DNA of 64,000 nucleotides from UBA6522 sp965205045 (GCA_965205045.1 OZ242031.1:5580001-5644000); one strand, 5' to 3'. Positions 1-8,977 are shown, counted from the stretch's first letter. The notes: a model not told the origin generated them from the sequence alone. Translations and numbers: made by a program.

Positions 1-2
1 TG

Positions 3-1277
3 ATCGAGCAGTACGGCATCGATCCCGAGCAGATCGGCTTTCTCGGATTGGGCACCGAATCCAGCACCGACAATTCCGCCGGCGCGGTCATCGTCAAGGG
101 CATGCTGGACGACGGGCTGAAGGCCCGGGGCCTGCCCCCCGTGAACCGCTACTGCGAAGTGCCCGAGATCAAGCACGCCTGCCTCGGCGCGGTGTACGCG
201 CTGAAGTACGCGCTCAGGTATCTCGCGCTGGCGGAGGATGACCGCTGCGCCATCGTCATCAGCGCGGACATCGCCGAGTATGCCCGGGGCAGTTCCGGCG
301 AACCCACCCAGGGTGCCGGCGCGGTGGCGATGCTGCTGGAGCGGGACCCGAAGTTGCTGGAGGTGAACCTGCGTTGCATCGGCAGTGCCTCCTCTTACCG
401 CGCCGTGGACTTTCGCAAACCCGTGCTGCGCAACCTCATCCGCAACCAGCTCAACCGGCATTTTCAGGACCTGCCGGTGTTCAACGGCAAGTACTCCACC
501 ACCTGTTACCTGGACGAGACGCTGCACGCGCTCGCGGACATGCTGCGGCGGCTGAACGTGAGTCCTCCCGGGTATTATCACGGCCTCGGTGCGGTGTTCA
601 TGCACCGCCCGTATCACCGCATGCCGCTGACCGCATTTGCGCTGAGTTACCTGTTCGGCCTGGCGCACAAGAGCGAGTCCGGGCGCGGCGAACTCGATGC
701 GTACTGCCGCAGTGCCGGTCTCGATACCGATGCCGTCATCGCGGAGATGCGATCCACCCCGGACGTGCTGCGGCTGGTGCGCGAGGGCAACATCAACGAG
801 GAGGTGTACCCGCTGAGCATGGCGCTGCTGAAGGACTTCCGTGCGGGGCACGTGTTCAGCGAGCTCATTGCCTCGAAGATGTCGCTGGGTTGCGAACCCA
901 TGAAGGACATCGGCAACGTGTACTGTGCGGCGCTGCCGGCGTGGATGGCGGCGGGTCTGGAAGAAGCGGCGCGGGAGGGCATCGAGCTGCCCGGCCGGGA
1001 CATCCTGGCGGTGGGCTACGGCAGCGGCGATGCGGCCGAAGCGCTGCCCATGCGGCTGGTGGAGGACTGGCAGGAGGCGGCCATGCGCATCGGGTTCATG
1101 GAAGCGCTCGCGCCCTGGCAAACACTGAGCCGGTCCCAGTACGAAAGCCTGCACGATGACGGGGCGGCCCCGGGGCTTGAAGACCCGGACAACGGGTTCG
1201 TGGTCGAGGCGGTGGGCGATGCGTCGAACACGGCCTTCAGCGACGAGGGGATCGAGTACTACCGCTTCGTGGGCTGA
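3..1277 (+). CDS. Hydroxymethylglutaryl-CoA synthase (5' end cut by window)
   Basis: Condenses acetyl-CoA with acetoacetyl-CoA to HMG-CoA, the first committed mevalonate-pathway step, in the cytoplasm. The frame is open from the window edge, so the N-terminal part (roughly 70 residues by comparison with the bacterial enzyme) lies outside. Visible family marks are GTESSTDNSAG (general-base Glu), EIKHACLGAVYAL with the acyl-accepting Cys, GEPTQGAGAVAM, an FMHRPYH segment matching the catalytic His region, and a GYGSGDAAEA stretch near the C-terminus. It ends tail-to-tail with pssA, overlapping its 3' end by 19 bases. It lies on the opposite strand from the other mevalonate genes and so is not in their operon. 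Confidence is high for family; the start is unseen. Confidence 0.93.
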   Translation: MEQYGIDPEQIGFLGLGTESSTDNSAGAVIVKGMLDDGLKARGLPPVNRYCEVPEIKHACLGAVYALKYALRYLALAEDDRCAIVISADIAEYARGSSGEPTQGAGAVAMLLERDPKLLEVNLRCIGSASSYRAVDFRKPVLRNLIRNQLNRHFQDLPVFNGKYSTTCYLDETLHALADMLRRLNVSPPGYYHGLGAVFMHRPYHRMPLTAFALSYLFGLAHKSESGRGELDAYCRSAGLDTDAVIAEMRSTPDVLRLVREGNINEEVYPLSMALLKDFRAGHVFSELIASKMSLGCEPMKDIGNVYCAALPAWMAAGLEEAAREGIELPGRDILAVGYGSGDAAEALPMRLVEDWQEAAMRIGFMEALAPWQTLSRSQYESLHDDGAAPGLEDPDNGFVVEAVGDASNTAFSDEGIEYYRFVG

Positions 1278-2044
1278 CCTGAAGCCCGGGCCAGTGCACG
1301 CCGGCGACGATACCGCCGCCAGGCCCAGATCGACGGGGCGGAGCACGAGTACACGGCGAACATGCCGAATATGACGACTGGCGGATTCAGCGCCACCAGG
1401 ATCAGCAGTCCCAGCACGAAGATCAGGTTACCGAACGGGATCCGCCCGCTCAGGTTGAAGTCCTTGAAGCTCAGGTAGCGAAAGTTGGACATCATGGCGA
1501 TCCCGGTGAGCGCGGTGATCGCCACACCCGCCACCAGTGCGGTCAGCCCGCCGATTTCGTACTCGATGCTGCCCCAGACCATCGCCGCGATACCCGCTGC
1601 GGCAGGCGGGCTTGGCAAGCCGCGGAAAAATCGCTTGTCGCTGGAACCGCTGGTGTTGAACCGGGCAAGGCGCAGTGCGGCCGAGACCGCATACAGAAAT
1701 GCAGCCAACCAGCCGAGCCTTCCCCACAGCGGTCCGTACTCGGAGAGGCGCACCACGCCCCACTGGTAGGTGACAATCGCCGGTGCCAGCCCGAAGGACA
1801 CCATGTCGGCCAGGCTGTCGTACTCCTTCCCGAAATCGCTCTCGGTGCTGGTCATTCGGGCCACGCGGCCGTCCAGGCCATCCAGAAACATGGCGATATA
1901 GATGGCCCACACGGCGCCGAGGAAATTCTGGTCGATGGCGGCGACGATGGAGTAGAACCCGGCAAACAGCGCTCCGGTGGTGAGCAGGTTGGGCAACAGG
2001 TAGATGCCCCGCTTGCGCGTCTTGTTCCGATTCGAATCGGCCAT
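1259..2044 (-). CDS. pssA: CDP-diacylglycerol-serine O-phosphatidyltransferase
   Basis: Makes phosphatidylserine from CDP-diacylglycerol and serine, on the way to phosphatidylethanolamine, as an integral inner-membrane enzyme. The CDP-alcohol phosphotransferase signature is complete (DGLDGRVAR, then G at FGKEYD, then DSLAD). About six to eight hydrophobic helices follow one another, as usual. The frame is open upstream to 2227, but the ATG at 2044 gives MADSNRNKTRKRGIYLLPNLLT, the normal family N-terminus of basic residues followed by YLLPN. That start leaves 31 bases after idi, so pssA is probably the last gene of the isoprenoid operon. At about 261 residues it is family-typical. The linkage of a phospholipid gene to isoprenoid genes is unexplained. 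Confidence 0.93.
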   Translation of the reverse strand: MADSNRNKTRKRGIYLLPNLLTTGALFAGFYSIVAAIDQNFLGAVWAIYIAMFLDGLDGRVARMTSTESDFGKEYDSLADMVSFGLAPAIVTYQWGVVRLSEYGPLWGRLGWLAAFLYAVSAALRLARFNTSGSSDKRFFRGLPSPPAAAGIAAMVWGSIEYEIGGLTALVAGVAITALTGIAMMSNFRYLSFKDFNLSGRIPFGNLIFVLGLLILVALNPPVVIFGMFAVYSCSAPSIWAWRRYRRRRALARASGQPTKR

Positions 2045-2075
2045 GACCGCTAACCCGCTGAAACCGGCTACCGCG

Positions 2076-2639
2076 TCAGGCCGGCGACAGAATGCGGTCG
2101 AAATGATTGTGGCTGATCTCGGCCCACTCCATCTTGAACCAGGGAGTGAATTGCTCCGGCGTGGCTTCAAGCTCCGCTTCCAGTGCACCGATGCCGACGA
2201 AGCGCCAGTCCGCGATCTCATTGACATTCACATTGACTGCGCCCGAATACCGGCCATGGTAGACCCAGCAGTACTCATGTTCCGCGCCCACCGCGCCGTA
2301 TTGGGCGTGGTACTTGAACTTGTACAGGAATGTCAGCGGGCACTCGAAGCCCAACTCCTGCCGAAGCCGCCTGGAAACGGCCCCCTCCATGGACTCTCCG
2401 GCCCGGGGATGCGAGCAGCAGGTATTGGACCAATAGCCCGGCCAGAGCGGTTTCTGGGCGCTGCGCTTTTGCAGCAGCAGTTCGTCATTGTCGTTGAACA
2501 CGAATATGGAGAAGGCGCGATGCAGGACGCCGTTGCCCTGGTGGCATTCGCCCTTCGCGCGGCGCCCGATCTCCCGGTCCAGTTCATCCACCAGGATGAG
2601 CTGCTCGTCCGGGCTTGAGACGTCTTCCCTACGCGCCAT
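2076..2639 (-). CDS. idi: Isopentenyl-diphosphate delta-isomerase, type I
   Basis: Interconverts IPP and DMAPP, which a mevalonate-dependent cell must do because the pathway yields only IPP. It is a Nudix-fold, metal-dependent cytoplasmic enzyme. The active-site Cys lies in NTCCSHPR, the Nudix-like helix in RRLRQELGFEC, and the catalytic Glu in EHEYCWVY. The C-terminus W.EIS.NHFD is characteristic. At 187 residues it matches the short bacterial type I enzymes. The ATG at 2639 lies inside the last codons of the HMG-CoA reductase/mevalonate kinase gene (11-base overlap), indicating translational coupling. It is not the FMN-dependent type II isomerase that often accompanies bacterial mevalonate clusters. 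Confidence 0.96.
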   Translation of the reverse strand: MARREDVSSPDEQLILVDELDREIGRRAKGECHQGNGVLHRAFSIFVFNDNDELLLQKRSAQKPLWPGYWSNTCCSHPRAGESMEGAVSRRLRQELGFECPLTFLYKFKYHAQYGAVGAEHEYCWVYHGRYSGAVNVNVNEIADWRFVGIGALEAELEATPEQFTPWFKMEWAEISHNHFDRILSPA

Positions 2640-4905
2640 TCAGGGGTGCTCCCAGGTTGACCGGAACAGCCTGATACCCCGCGGAACGGATCGCCGAAAC
2701 CACGGGCTCGGTATCGCCGTCGCATATCGCAACGATCGATCCGCCGCCACCGCCGCCGGTCAGCTTCGCGCCCAGCGCACCGCTTTCGCGCGCGATATCC
2801 ACCAGTTGCTCCAGTTCCGGCGTGGAGACCTGAAGCGCATTCAACATCCCGTGGCAGATGTTCATCAGTTCTCCCAGCGACGACAGGTCCTCGTCCCGGA
2901 TCGCCTGCACGCCCCGCAATACCAGGGCGTCGATCTGATCGAAAATATGTTCGTAGAGTTTCTGGTCCTGCTTCCAGGCCGTTCTCACCCGGCTCACCGT
3001 CTTGGCTGTCAGCCCCTCGTACCCCGTCATGCCGATGACCGCCGGGATGGGTGTCTTGATGTCGAGCGGCTCGACCAGGAGTGGATCGCCGGTCCGGTAA
3101 ATCAGCGGCCGACAGTAGCAGGCCAGGGTGTTGTCGAGACCGCTGGGCGTGCCATGGGCAACAGTTTCGTATTCAAAGGCCAATCGATTGACATCCTCAT
3201 CCGACAGGCCAAGCCCAAAGTGCTTGTCCAGCGAACGCACGATCGCCACGGCCATGGCTGCCGAGCCCCCCAATCCCATGCTGCGGGGCACCTCCGAGAA
3301 TACCTCTATCCGCATCGCCCGCCCGCTCAAGCCCAGTTTGTCGAGTACCACGCCGGCCGTGCGTTCAAACGAACGGCGGTCCTTGGGGTTGCGCGCCAGT
3401 TGGTACTCCACGCCCCAGCGGGGGATCATCAGGTGGATCCCCTCATCGCAGTCCTCGACCACGGCAGTCACCGTCATGGGAACCGGGGCTCCGATGGCAT
3501 GCCGACCATAGACCACGGCATGCTCGCCCAGCAGCACGACCTTTGCATAGCCCACGCCCATGGCATCGGCTTCAGCGACCGTTCGGGCCGTGTGCAGGTG
3601 TTGCGGGCCGGAGTCCCGCTTAAGCTCGGCGGCAATTTCCCGAGCCTTCCACACCTTGATTTCGTTGCTCAGGACCAGCCGGTCCAGGACGTCGTCGAAC
3701 AGCGCTTCGGGCACACCCGCGGCGGTGACGACGCTACGGGCGTGCAACGTCATATGGCCCTTCTGGATGCCTTCCGTGGCCAGCGCGCGGAGCGCCGCAA
3801 AGTTCTGGGCAAGCCCGACGGCCGCCATGATTTCAGCCAGTTGCCTGGCGGATTCCACACCCAGCAGCCGCATGTTCAGCGCCGCAGTCGGATTGGACTC
3901 CAGAGGTCCGCCGACGGTGCCCACCTTGATCGGCACCTCGATGCTGCCGCAGAGGTTGCCTTTCTGATCGGTCCACCACTTCGTAAGCGACGTGTAACGG
4001 TCCCCGCGAGCCGCGTAGGCATGGGCACCGGCTTCGATGGCACGCCAGTCGTTGCCCGTAGCGATGGCGACGGGATCGATGCCGTTCATGATCCCCTTGT
4101 TGTGGGTGGCCGCCCGGTACGGGTCCACCGCCGCAAAGTCCGCCGCGATAATGATTCCGTCGCAAACCTGTTCGCCGGAGTAGTCATTGCCTCCCAATGC
4201 CGCGTGAGGAATCGTGCACAGCGCCCGGGCGAGCGACCGGTCCGTCAGGTTGGAGAGAATTCGCAGGAAAACCTGCCCGCCCGTGATGGACTCGATGAGC
4301 GGGGCAACGCCTTCGCACATCCCGTTGGTGACATTGGCGCCCATGGCGTCGCGGGTATCCACGAGCAGGTGGACTACCAGCATGGCCTTGCCGCTTGAAG
4401 GAAGCGTGTGCGCGTACAGCTCGATATCCCGCGCCCCACCACCTCGGGCAACCATTTTCGGATGAAAGCTGTTCGCGAGGTTGAGAATTTCCTGCTTGTG
4501 TTCCATGAGCGCGGACCTTGCCGCCTCGATGTCGTCCAGATCGACAATCTGAATCTGCCCGATCAATACCGGATCGGTCGCCTCGGCGAAGAAGCCGCCA
4601 TGCTCCCCGATCAATTTCGACGCCGAGCCCAGCGCGGCGATGACCGACGGTTCCTCCACCGCCATGGGCACGACATAACCCCGGCCGTTGACGATCAGGT
4701 TCATCCCCAGACCCAGCGGAAGGCCGATGACACCGACAACGTTTTCCACCATCTTGTCGGCGGAGGCGAGATCCAGCGTATGCCGGCCGCTTGCCAGCGC
4801 CCGGAAATCGCGGCCGGTGACAATCCCGCGCTCATGCACCGCGCGAACGCGTTCGGCGACGCTCAGCTTGTAGAATTCGGGAATCCTGCGTCGATCTTCA
4901 CTCAT
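2629..4905 (-). CDS. mvaA-mvaK1: Fused class II HMG-CoA reductase - mevalonate kinase
   Basis: One 758-residue chain carries two consecutive mevalonate-pathway activities: reduction of HMG-CoA to mevalonate, then ATP phosphorylation to mevalonate-5-phosphate. Residues 1-430 are a class II reductase: ENVVGVIGLPLG (54-65), catalytic Glu in EEPSV (84), Lys in THNKG (270), Asp in GNDWR (286) and His in QKGHM (384). Residues 450-758 are a GHMP kinase: VVLLGEHAVVYG (456-467), the phosphate loop GLGGSAA (544-550), SGLDN with the catalytic Asp (591) and LTGGGGGGS (716-723). No stop or start signal separates the halves and both keep their catalytic residues. It overlaps the upstream phosphomevalonate kinase gene by 4 bases and idi by 11. 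Each domain is confident; that the product stays fused in the cell is inferred. Confidence 0.95.
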   Translation of the reverse strand: MSEDRRRIPEFYKLSVAERVRAVHERGIVTGRDFRALASGRHTLDLASADKMVENVVGVIGLPLGLGMNLIVNGRGYVVPMAVEEPSVIAALGSASKLIGEHGGFFAEATDPVLIGQIQIVDLDDIEAARSALMEHKQEILNLANSFHPKMVARGGGARDIELYAHTLPSSGKAMLVVHLLVDTRDAMGANVTNGMCEGVAPLIESITGGQVFLRILSNLTDRSLARALCTIPHAALGGNDYSGEQVCDGIIIAADFAAVDPYRAATHNKGIMNGIDPVAIATGNDWRAIEAGAHAYAARGDRYTSLTKWWTDQKGNLCGSIEVPIKVGTVGGPLESNPTAALNMRLLGVESARQLAEIMAAVGLAQNFAALRALATEGIQKGHMTLHARSVVTAAGVPEALFDDVLDRLVLSNEIKVWKAREIAAELKRDSGPQHLHTARTVAEADAMGVGYAKVVLLGEHAVVYGRHAIGAPVPMTVTAVVEDCDEGIHLMIPRWGVEYQLARNPKDRRSFERTAGVVLDKLGLSGRAMRIEVFSEVPRSMGLGGSAAMAVAIVRSLDKHFGLGLSDEDVNRLAFEYETVAHGTPSGLDNTLACYCRPLIYRTGDPLLVEPLDIKTPIPAVIGMTGYEGLTAKTVSRVRTAWKQDQKLYEHIFDQIDALVLRGVQAIRDEDLSSLGELMNICHGMLNALQVSTPELEQLVDIARESGALGAKLTGGGGGGSIVAICDGDTEPVVSAIRSAGYQAVPVNLGAPLNGA

Positions 4906-5906
4906 CCGTCCACTGTCCTTACGTCCAGACCCTGTGGGTCAATGGCCAATTCGATCGTATCATAGCGCTCGTCGGCCGCTTTCCCGAACCGGATCAGCGC
5001 TTCCGGATCAGCGCTGAAGGCCAGCCCCATATCACCGCCCCCCGCGCCGCTGACCTTGTACGCCACGCCGAATCGCTCCGCCAACTTCATCAGGTGCAGG
5101 TGCTCGGGCGTGAAAATCTCCGCTTCCATCCACTCGCCCAATGCCTGCAGTCCGCCGGCATAGTCCCGAATCGCGTCGAGAAAACCATCTGCATCACCGG
5201 CCGCAGCGCATTCGATGCCGGATTCGGACAGCCGGTCCAGCGAGTCCATCCAGAAGGAGGCCGAAGCCGGGGATTCGGCCGACCGGGCGCGGAATTGCGC
5301 CAGGTGTTTTCGGGTGGATGCCGAGGACCGCACAAACACGCTGACGAAGTCCACGCCGTCGGGCAGCTTCACGCTCTCGACCCGGGGACCGGTTTCCTCG
5401 TCATGCTGGAATCGAATCACACCGCCATGGAGGCTCGCCGCGATGTCGAGACCGCTGCCCTCCCCTCCCTGATACGCTGTGTGCTCTTCAATGAAGCGGC
5501 GCAGTACCGCCGCGCTCGCCTCCGCAATGCCCTGCCCCGTCCACGCCAGCCAGGCGCCGCACCAGGCAGCCAGGGCCGCTGCGCTCGAGCCCAGACCCAG
5601 TTTCCTGCCCTCCCGATACAGGCCGCTGGAGTCGAGGAACCCGTGCCATGCCTCCCCCTCGGCAATCGGAAACGCTTCGGTAATGCGATCCACCAGCGCC
5701 AGGCCGCTGCGCGCCCGGTTACGGAAAATGACCTGCCGTTCCGCCTCGGCCGACGACTTCAGGCGACACACGGCATTGCCGCTGGACCGGATATCAGCTC
5801 GGCACCGGCGGTCGACGGCCATGACCAGGGCGGGCGCTTTTGCCAGTACAGCGTACTCTCCGAGAATGACCAGCTTGCCGGGCGCGGAGGCGACTGCGCG
5901 AACCAT
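4902..5906 (-). CDS. mvaK2: Phosphomevalonate kinase
   Basis: Phosphorylates mevalonate-5-phosphate to the diphosphate, the third of the pathway's ATP steps. It is a 334-residue GHMP-family kinase: PGKLVILGEYAVL (9-21) near the N-terminus, the ATP loop LGLGSSAA (103-110), GLDIAAS in the middle and SGAGGGDMGLAF near the C-terminus. Of the three GHMP proteins in this operon, the LGEYAVL motif and GGEGSGLDIA are the bacterial phosphomevalonate kinase pattern, as opposed to LGEHAVVYG of mevalonate kinase. It starts 9 bases after the mvaD stop and ends with a 4-base overlap on the reductase-kinase fusion, so it is operonic. Confidence 0.93.
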   Translation of the reverse strand: MVRAVASAPGKLVILGEYAVLAKAPALVMAVDRRCRADIRSSGNAVCRLKSSAEAERQVIFRNRARSGLALVDRITEAFPIAEGEAWHGFLDSSGLYREGRKLGLGSSAAALAAWCGAWLAWTGQGIAEASAAVLRRFIEEHTAYQGGEGSGLDIAASLHGGVIRFQHDEETGPRVESVKLPDGVDFVSVFVRSSASTRKHLAQFRARSAESPASASFWMDSLDRLSESGIECAAAGDADGFLDAIRDYAGGLQALGEWMEAEIFTPEHLHLMKLAERFGVAYKVSGAGGGDMGLAFSADPEALIRFGKAADERYDTIELAIDPQGLDVRTVDG

Positions 5907-5915
5907 ATGCGAACC

Positions 5916-6890
5916 TCAGCTTGCTTCGACTCCCGGACCCAGGCCACTCTCCAGCACATCCACGACGCCGGGAACATCCGCCAATGCCTCGCGCACGGTT
6001 GCCGATGAACCGGGCGCGCAAACCGCCTTCAATTGCGGACCGGCATCGATCGTAAAGAATACCGGCACTGCCGACCGGCGAAGATTTCGCACGGCTTCAA
6101 GGCAGGCGATGGTCGCGGCATTCCAATAGAGCAGCGGCGGCCGTGCCGCCATGGCGGCGCCGTGCATGCCGAGACAATTCCGTTCGGCCACGTCCGCCAG
6201 CGACTCGAAGTCGTTGTTGGAGATCGCTTCGCGTGCCTGCCTCAGGTCCGGCGGGCTAGCGGCAACCCAGGCCGGGAAGTAAGGCGAGGTGGCGGCCGAA
6301 CGGGTCATTCCGGCGCGGGAACTCACCTGCTTTTCTTCCCGCGCCGTCACCGCGACGACCAGTTCCAGCGGCCACTCCCCGGCCGGCATCAACGGTTCGG
6401 CATAGCTGTCGGTGCCGTCCGGCCGGGTGCCGGCGCGCATTTCCACGAATCCACCGAAAATGGACCGGGCCGCCGACCCCGACCCCTGGCGCGCGACAAT
6501 GCTCAACTCCCGCGGGGTCAGCGTCAGGCCCAACGCCCGCGCGCCCGCCGTGGTCAGAGCGGCGTATCCCGACGCCGAGGATGCCAGGCCGGCCCCGGTG
6601 GGAAAGTTGTTGCGGCTGGTCACGCGAGCCGCTTTGTCCACACCCGCCCGCGCCCGGAGCAAATTCAGGCAACGTCGAACCCGGTCGAGTTGCTCCGGGC
6701 GGTGCTGCCCGTTCAACGTCATCTCGTCCGCAGCCAGGGAACCGTCAAAACGGACTTCGGTATCGGACCACAGCGCGTCCAGCGTGATGGAAATGGAGCC
6801 GACTGCGGGAATGTTCAGCGGTCCGTCGTCCGCCTTGCCCCAGTACTTGACAAGCGCAATGTTGGCGCGCGCTCTCGCTTCCGCCTTCAT
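5916..6890 (-). CDS. mvaD: Diphosphomevalonate decarboxylase
   Basis: ATP-dependent decarboxylation of diphosphomevalonate to isopentenyl diphosphate, the last step of the classical mevalonate route. The 324-residue protein shows NIALVKYWGK (10-19), PAVGSISITL, the phosphate loop FPTGAGLASSASGYAAL (96-112) and RQGSGSAARSIFGGF. The last segment is typical of this decarboxylase rather than of kinases. An SSRAGM-type segment, here SRAGMTRS, follows. It sits 27 bases downstream of the squalene synthase gene and 9 bases upstream of the phosphomevalonate kinase gene. The presence of this enzyme shows the eukaryote-like route and not the archaeal alternative ending in isopentenyl phosphate kinase. 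Confidence 0.95.
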   Translation of the reverse strand: MKAEARARANIALVKYWGKADDGPLNIPAVGSISITLDALWSDTEVRFDGSLAADEMTLNGQHRPEQLDRVRRCLNLLRARAGVDKAARVTSRNNFPTGAGLASSASGYAALTTAGARALGLTLTPRELSIVARQGSGSAARSIFGGFVEMRAGTRPDGTDSYAEPLMPAGEWPLELVVAVTAREEKQVSSRAGMTRSAATSPYFPAWVAASPPDLRQAREAISNNDFESLADVAERNCLGMHGAAMAARPPLLYWNAATIACLEAVRNLRRSAVPVFFTIDAGPQLKAVCAPGSSATVREALADVPGVVDVLESGLGPGVEAS

Positions 6891-6917
6891 GTTGTATCGG
6901 TGGCACCGGCGCCTGGG

Positions 6918-8033
6918 TCATCGCCCGGGGGTGCCCAAACCGCCTTCCGGGCCCACCATGCGCATCCAGGTGGCACGGTCCGCCCGCCACAGGGGCAAAC
7001 CGGCCGCGGCCATCCCGAAAAGCCATCGCAGCCCACGGTTGCTGGAGAGCATGAGATTGGTTGCAAGAATGGTCGCCCTGACGGTACCCCGGGAGACCTT
7101 TACCTGATCTCCGGATGTGAACTGGGGATTCCGGTGAAGCTGTTGCAGGGTCATGACCGCAAGCCCCAGCGCCCACAGGCAGAATCGTCGAATCCCCGCC
7201 TCCCGCGCCGGGATGTGGCACGTGTATTCAAGAGCGTTCTGAAGGTGCCGATGAGTGACGGCGATCAAGGCGTTCATGCTCGACGCAAAAGCGTGCGTCC
7301 GGTGGAATTCCTCCAGCCGTTCAACCTGAACGCGACGATCGGCGAACATGGATCGCGGCAACCAGCAACGTCCGCCTTGGCGATCGTCCCAGATGTCCTT
7401 GAGAATGTTTGTCATCTGCAGCCCCTGACCGAAGGAAACGGCCAGGCGCCGGAGTTCGACCCGCTTCTTCACCAGTTCCGGGCAGTGAATGCAGAACAGG
7501 TCCGTGAGCATTTCGCCCACCACACCCGCAACGACGTAGCAGTAGGCACCCATTTCCGTCAGATCCTTCAATCCCCTCAGACTCTTGTTGCGCTGAAACT
7601 TTGGCATACCCGTGCACATGATGGTGAGACAGCGGGTCAGCGCCTCCTGTTCCTTTTCGGTGAAGCCATGCGTGACACGGATCACCTTGGCCGCATTGAG
7701 AACCAGGTCCCTTTCGTCAGGCAACACCTCGGAAGACAGCTGCGGCGCCAGTGCGGCAGCAAATTCCGCTGCGCCCTCCCTGCCCTTGATCACGGCAAGA
7801 AATCGCCGATGGAATGCCTCCTTCCGGCGCTCATCGAGCCCGGGATCGTCCTCGATCGTATCGGCTATGCGGCACAGCAGATAGGCATTCGTAACGACCT
7901 CCGAGAGTCGCCCCGGCAATACCGGAATTGTCAGGGCAAACGTCCGCGAAACCCCCGGAAGAATGAAGTCCTGGTAGTTGCGGTCCACCAGGCACTCGGA
8001 AACCGCCTGGTTGGGGGTGGGTTTGACCAGCAT
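6918..8033 (-). CDS. Squalene synthase (farnesyl-diphosphate farnesyltransferase)
   Basis: Condenses two farnesyl diphosphates head-to-head, via presqualene diphosphate, to squalene. The first Asp-rich motif is LLCRIADTIEDD and the second is TNILKDIWDD; the conserved G.YCYVVAG stretch (here GAYCYVVAGVVGEML) also fits. At about 371 residues it is longer than HpnC/HpnD phytoene-synthase-like proteins and resembles the single-chain eukaryote-type enzyme. The C-terminus lacks an obvious membrane anchor, although LWALGLAVMTLQQL is hydrophobic. The ATG at 8033 (MLVKPTPNQAV) is preferred over the upstream one at 8090, which would overlap the divergent ispA. First gene of the mevalonate operon. Phytoene-type activity cannot be fully excluded. 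Confidence 0.88.
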   Translation of the reverse strand: MLVKPTPNQAVSECLVDRNYQDFILPGVSRTFALTIPVLPGRLSEVVTNAYLLCRIADTIEDDPGLDERRKEAFHRRFLAVIKGREGAAEFAAALAPQLSSEVLPDERDLVLNAAKVIRVTHGFTEKEQEALTRCLTIMCTGMPKFQRNKSLRGLKDLTEMGAYCYVVAGVVGEMLTDLFCIHCPELVKKRVELRRLAVSFGQGLQMTNILKDIWDDRQGGRCWLPRSMFADRRVQVERLEEFHRTHAFASSMNALIAVTHRHLQNALEYTCHIPAREAGIRRFCLWALGLAVMTLQQLHRNPQFTSGDQVKVSRGTVRATILATNLMLSSNRGLRWLFGMAAAGLPLWRADRATWMRMVGPEGGLGTPGR

Positions 8034-8074
8034 GACAAGTCCGTTGGAGCAGACCGGTGGTACGATTGCGTGCG

Positions 8075-8977
8075 ATGGTATCACAGGCACCTGAACAAGG
8101 ATTTTCGCACCGGGTAGAGCGCTACGTGCGCCGGGTCAACACCCGCCTGGAGCAGGCTCTGAGCAGCAACGGCGGGGCTCCCGAGCGGCTCGTCGATGCG
8201 ATGCGGTACGCGGTACTGGGGCCCGGCAAACGAGTTCGCCCGCTGTTGAGCTATGCCAGCGGCGAACTGTTCGGGTTGGCCGCCGAGCGGGTTGACTCCG
8301 TCGCGGCTGCAGTGGAACTGGTGCACGCCTACTCGCTTGTCCACGACGACCTTCCCGCCATGGACGATGACGACATGCGCCGCGGCCGGCCGTCCACGCA
8401 CAGGAAGTTCGGCGAAGCCATGGCAATTCTGGCGGGAGATGCACTGCAGGCACGAGCCTTCGAGGTTCTCAGCCAGGATGCAGCGGGCTCTGGCGCGAGA
8501 GGAGCCAGCGTAATGGGGTGGCTGGCAAGGGCGGCGGGACCCGAGGGAATGGTCGGGGGGCAGGTGCTCGATCTCCAGGCCGAAGGACGCGTAGTGGACG
8601 AAGCTGCACTGGCAGACATTCACCGCAGAAAAACGGGCGAGCTGATTCGTGCCGCCATCATGATGCCCGGCGAACTGGCCGGCGCCACGGCGGAAACCAC
8701 TCGCCTGCTGGACGTGTTTGCCTGCAATATCGGCCTGGCCTTTCAAATACGGGACGATCTGCTGGAAGTGGATTCCGACACGGCCACGATCGGCAAGAGC
8801 GCAGGCTCGGACGAAAGGAACGAGAAATCCACCTATCCGTCCATCCTGGGCACGGATGCCGCTCGCCGGCGAGCCGGCGAGGTGTACGGGACCGCGCTTG
8901 GAGCACTTGACGGGCTCGGCGAAGACGCAGCCGGATTGCGTTGGATCGCCGATTACATCGTCAACCGCTCCCGGTAG
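8075..8977 (+). CDS. ispA: Farnesyl diphosphate synthase (polyprenyl synthetase family)
   Basis: Chain-elongating prenyltransferase that joins IPP to DMAPP and then to GPP to give farnesyl diphosphate, the substrate of the adjacent squalene synthase. GPGKRVRPLL is the IPP-binding region, VHDDLPAMDDDDMRRG is the first Asp-rich motif (DDxxxxD type, as in bacterial short-chain enzymes), and FQIRDDLLEVD is the second. The length, about 300 residues, fits IspA. The frame is open to a GTG at 8057, but the ATG at 8075 gives a normal N-terminus. It is transcribed divergently from the squalene synthase gene with only 41 bases between starts, so the two promoters must overlap. Confidence 0.94.
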   Translation: MVSQAPEQGFSHRVERYVRRVNTRLEQALSSNGGAPERLVDAMRYAVLGPGKRVRPLLSYASGELFGLAAERVDSVAAAVELVHAYSLVHDDLPAMDDDDMRRGRPSTHRKFGEAMAILAGDALQARAFEVLSQDAAGSGARGASVMGWLARAAGPEGMVGGQVLDLQAEGRVVDEAALADIHRRKTGELIRAAIMMPGELAGATAETTRLLDVFACNIGLAFQIRDDLLEVDSDTATIGKSAGSDERNEKSTYPSILGTDAARRRAGEVYGTALGALDGLGEDAAGLRWIADYIVNRSR

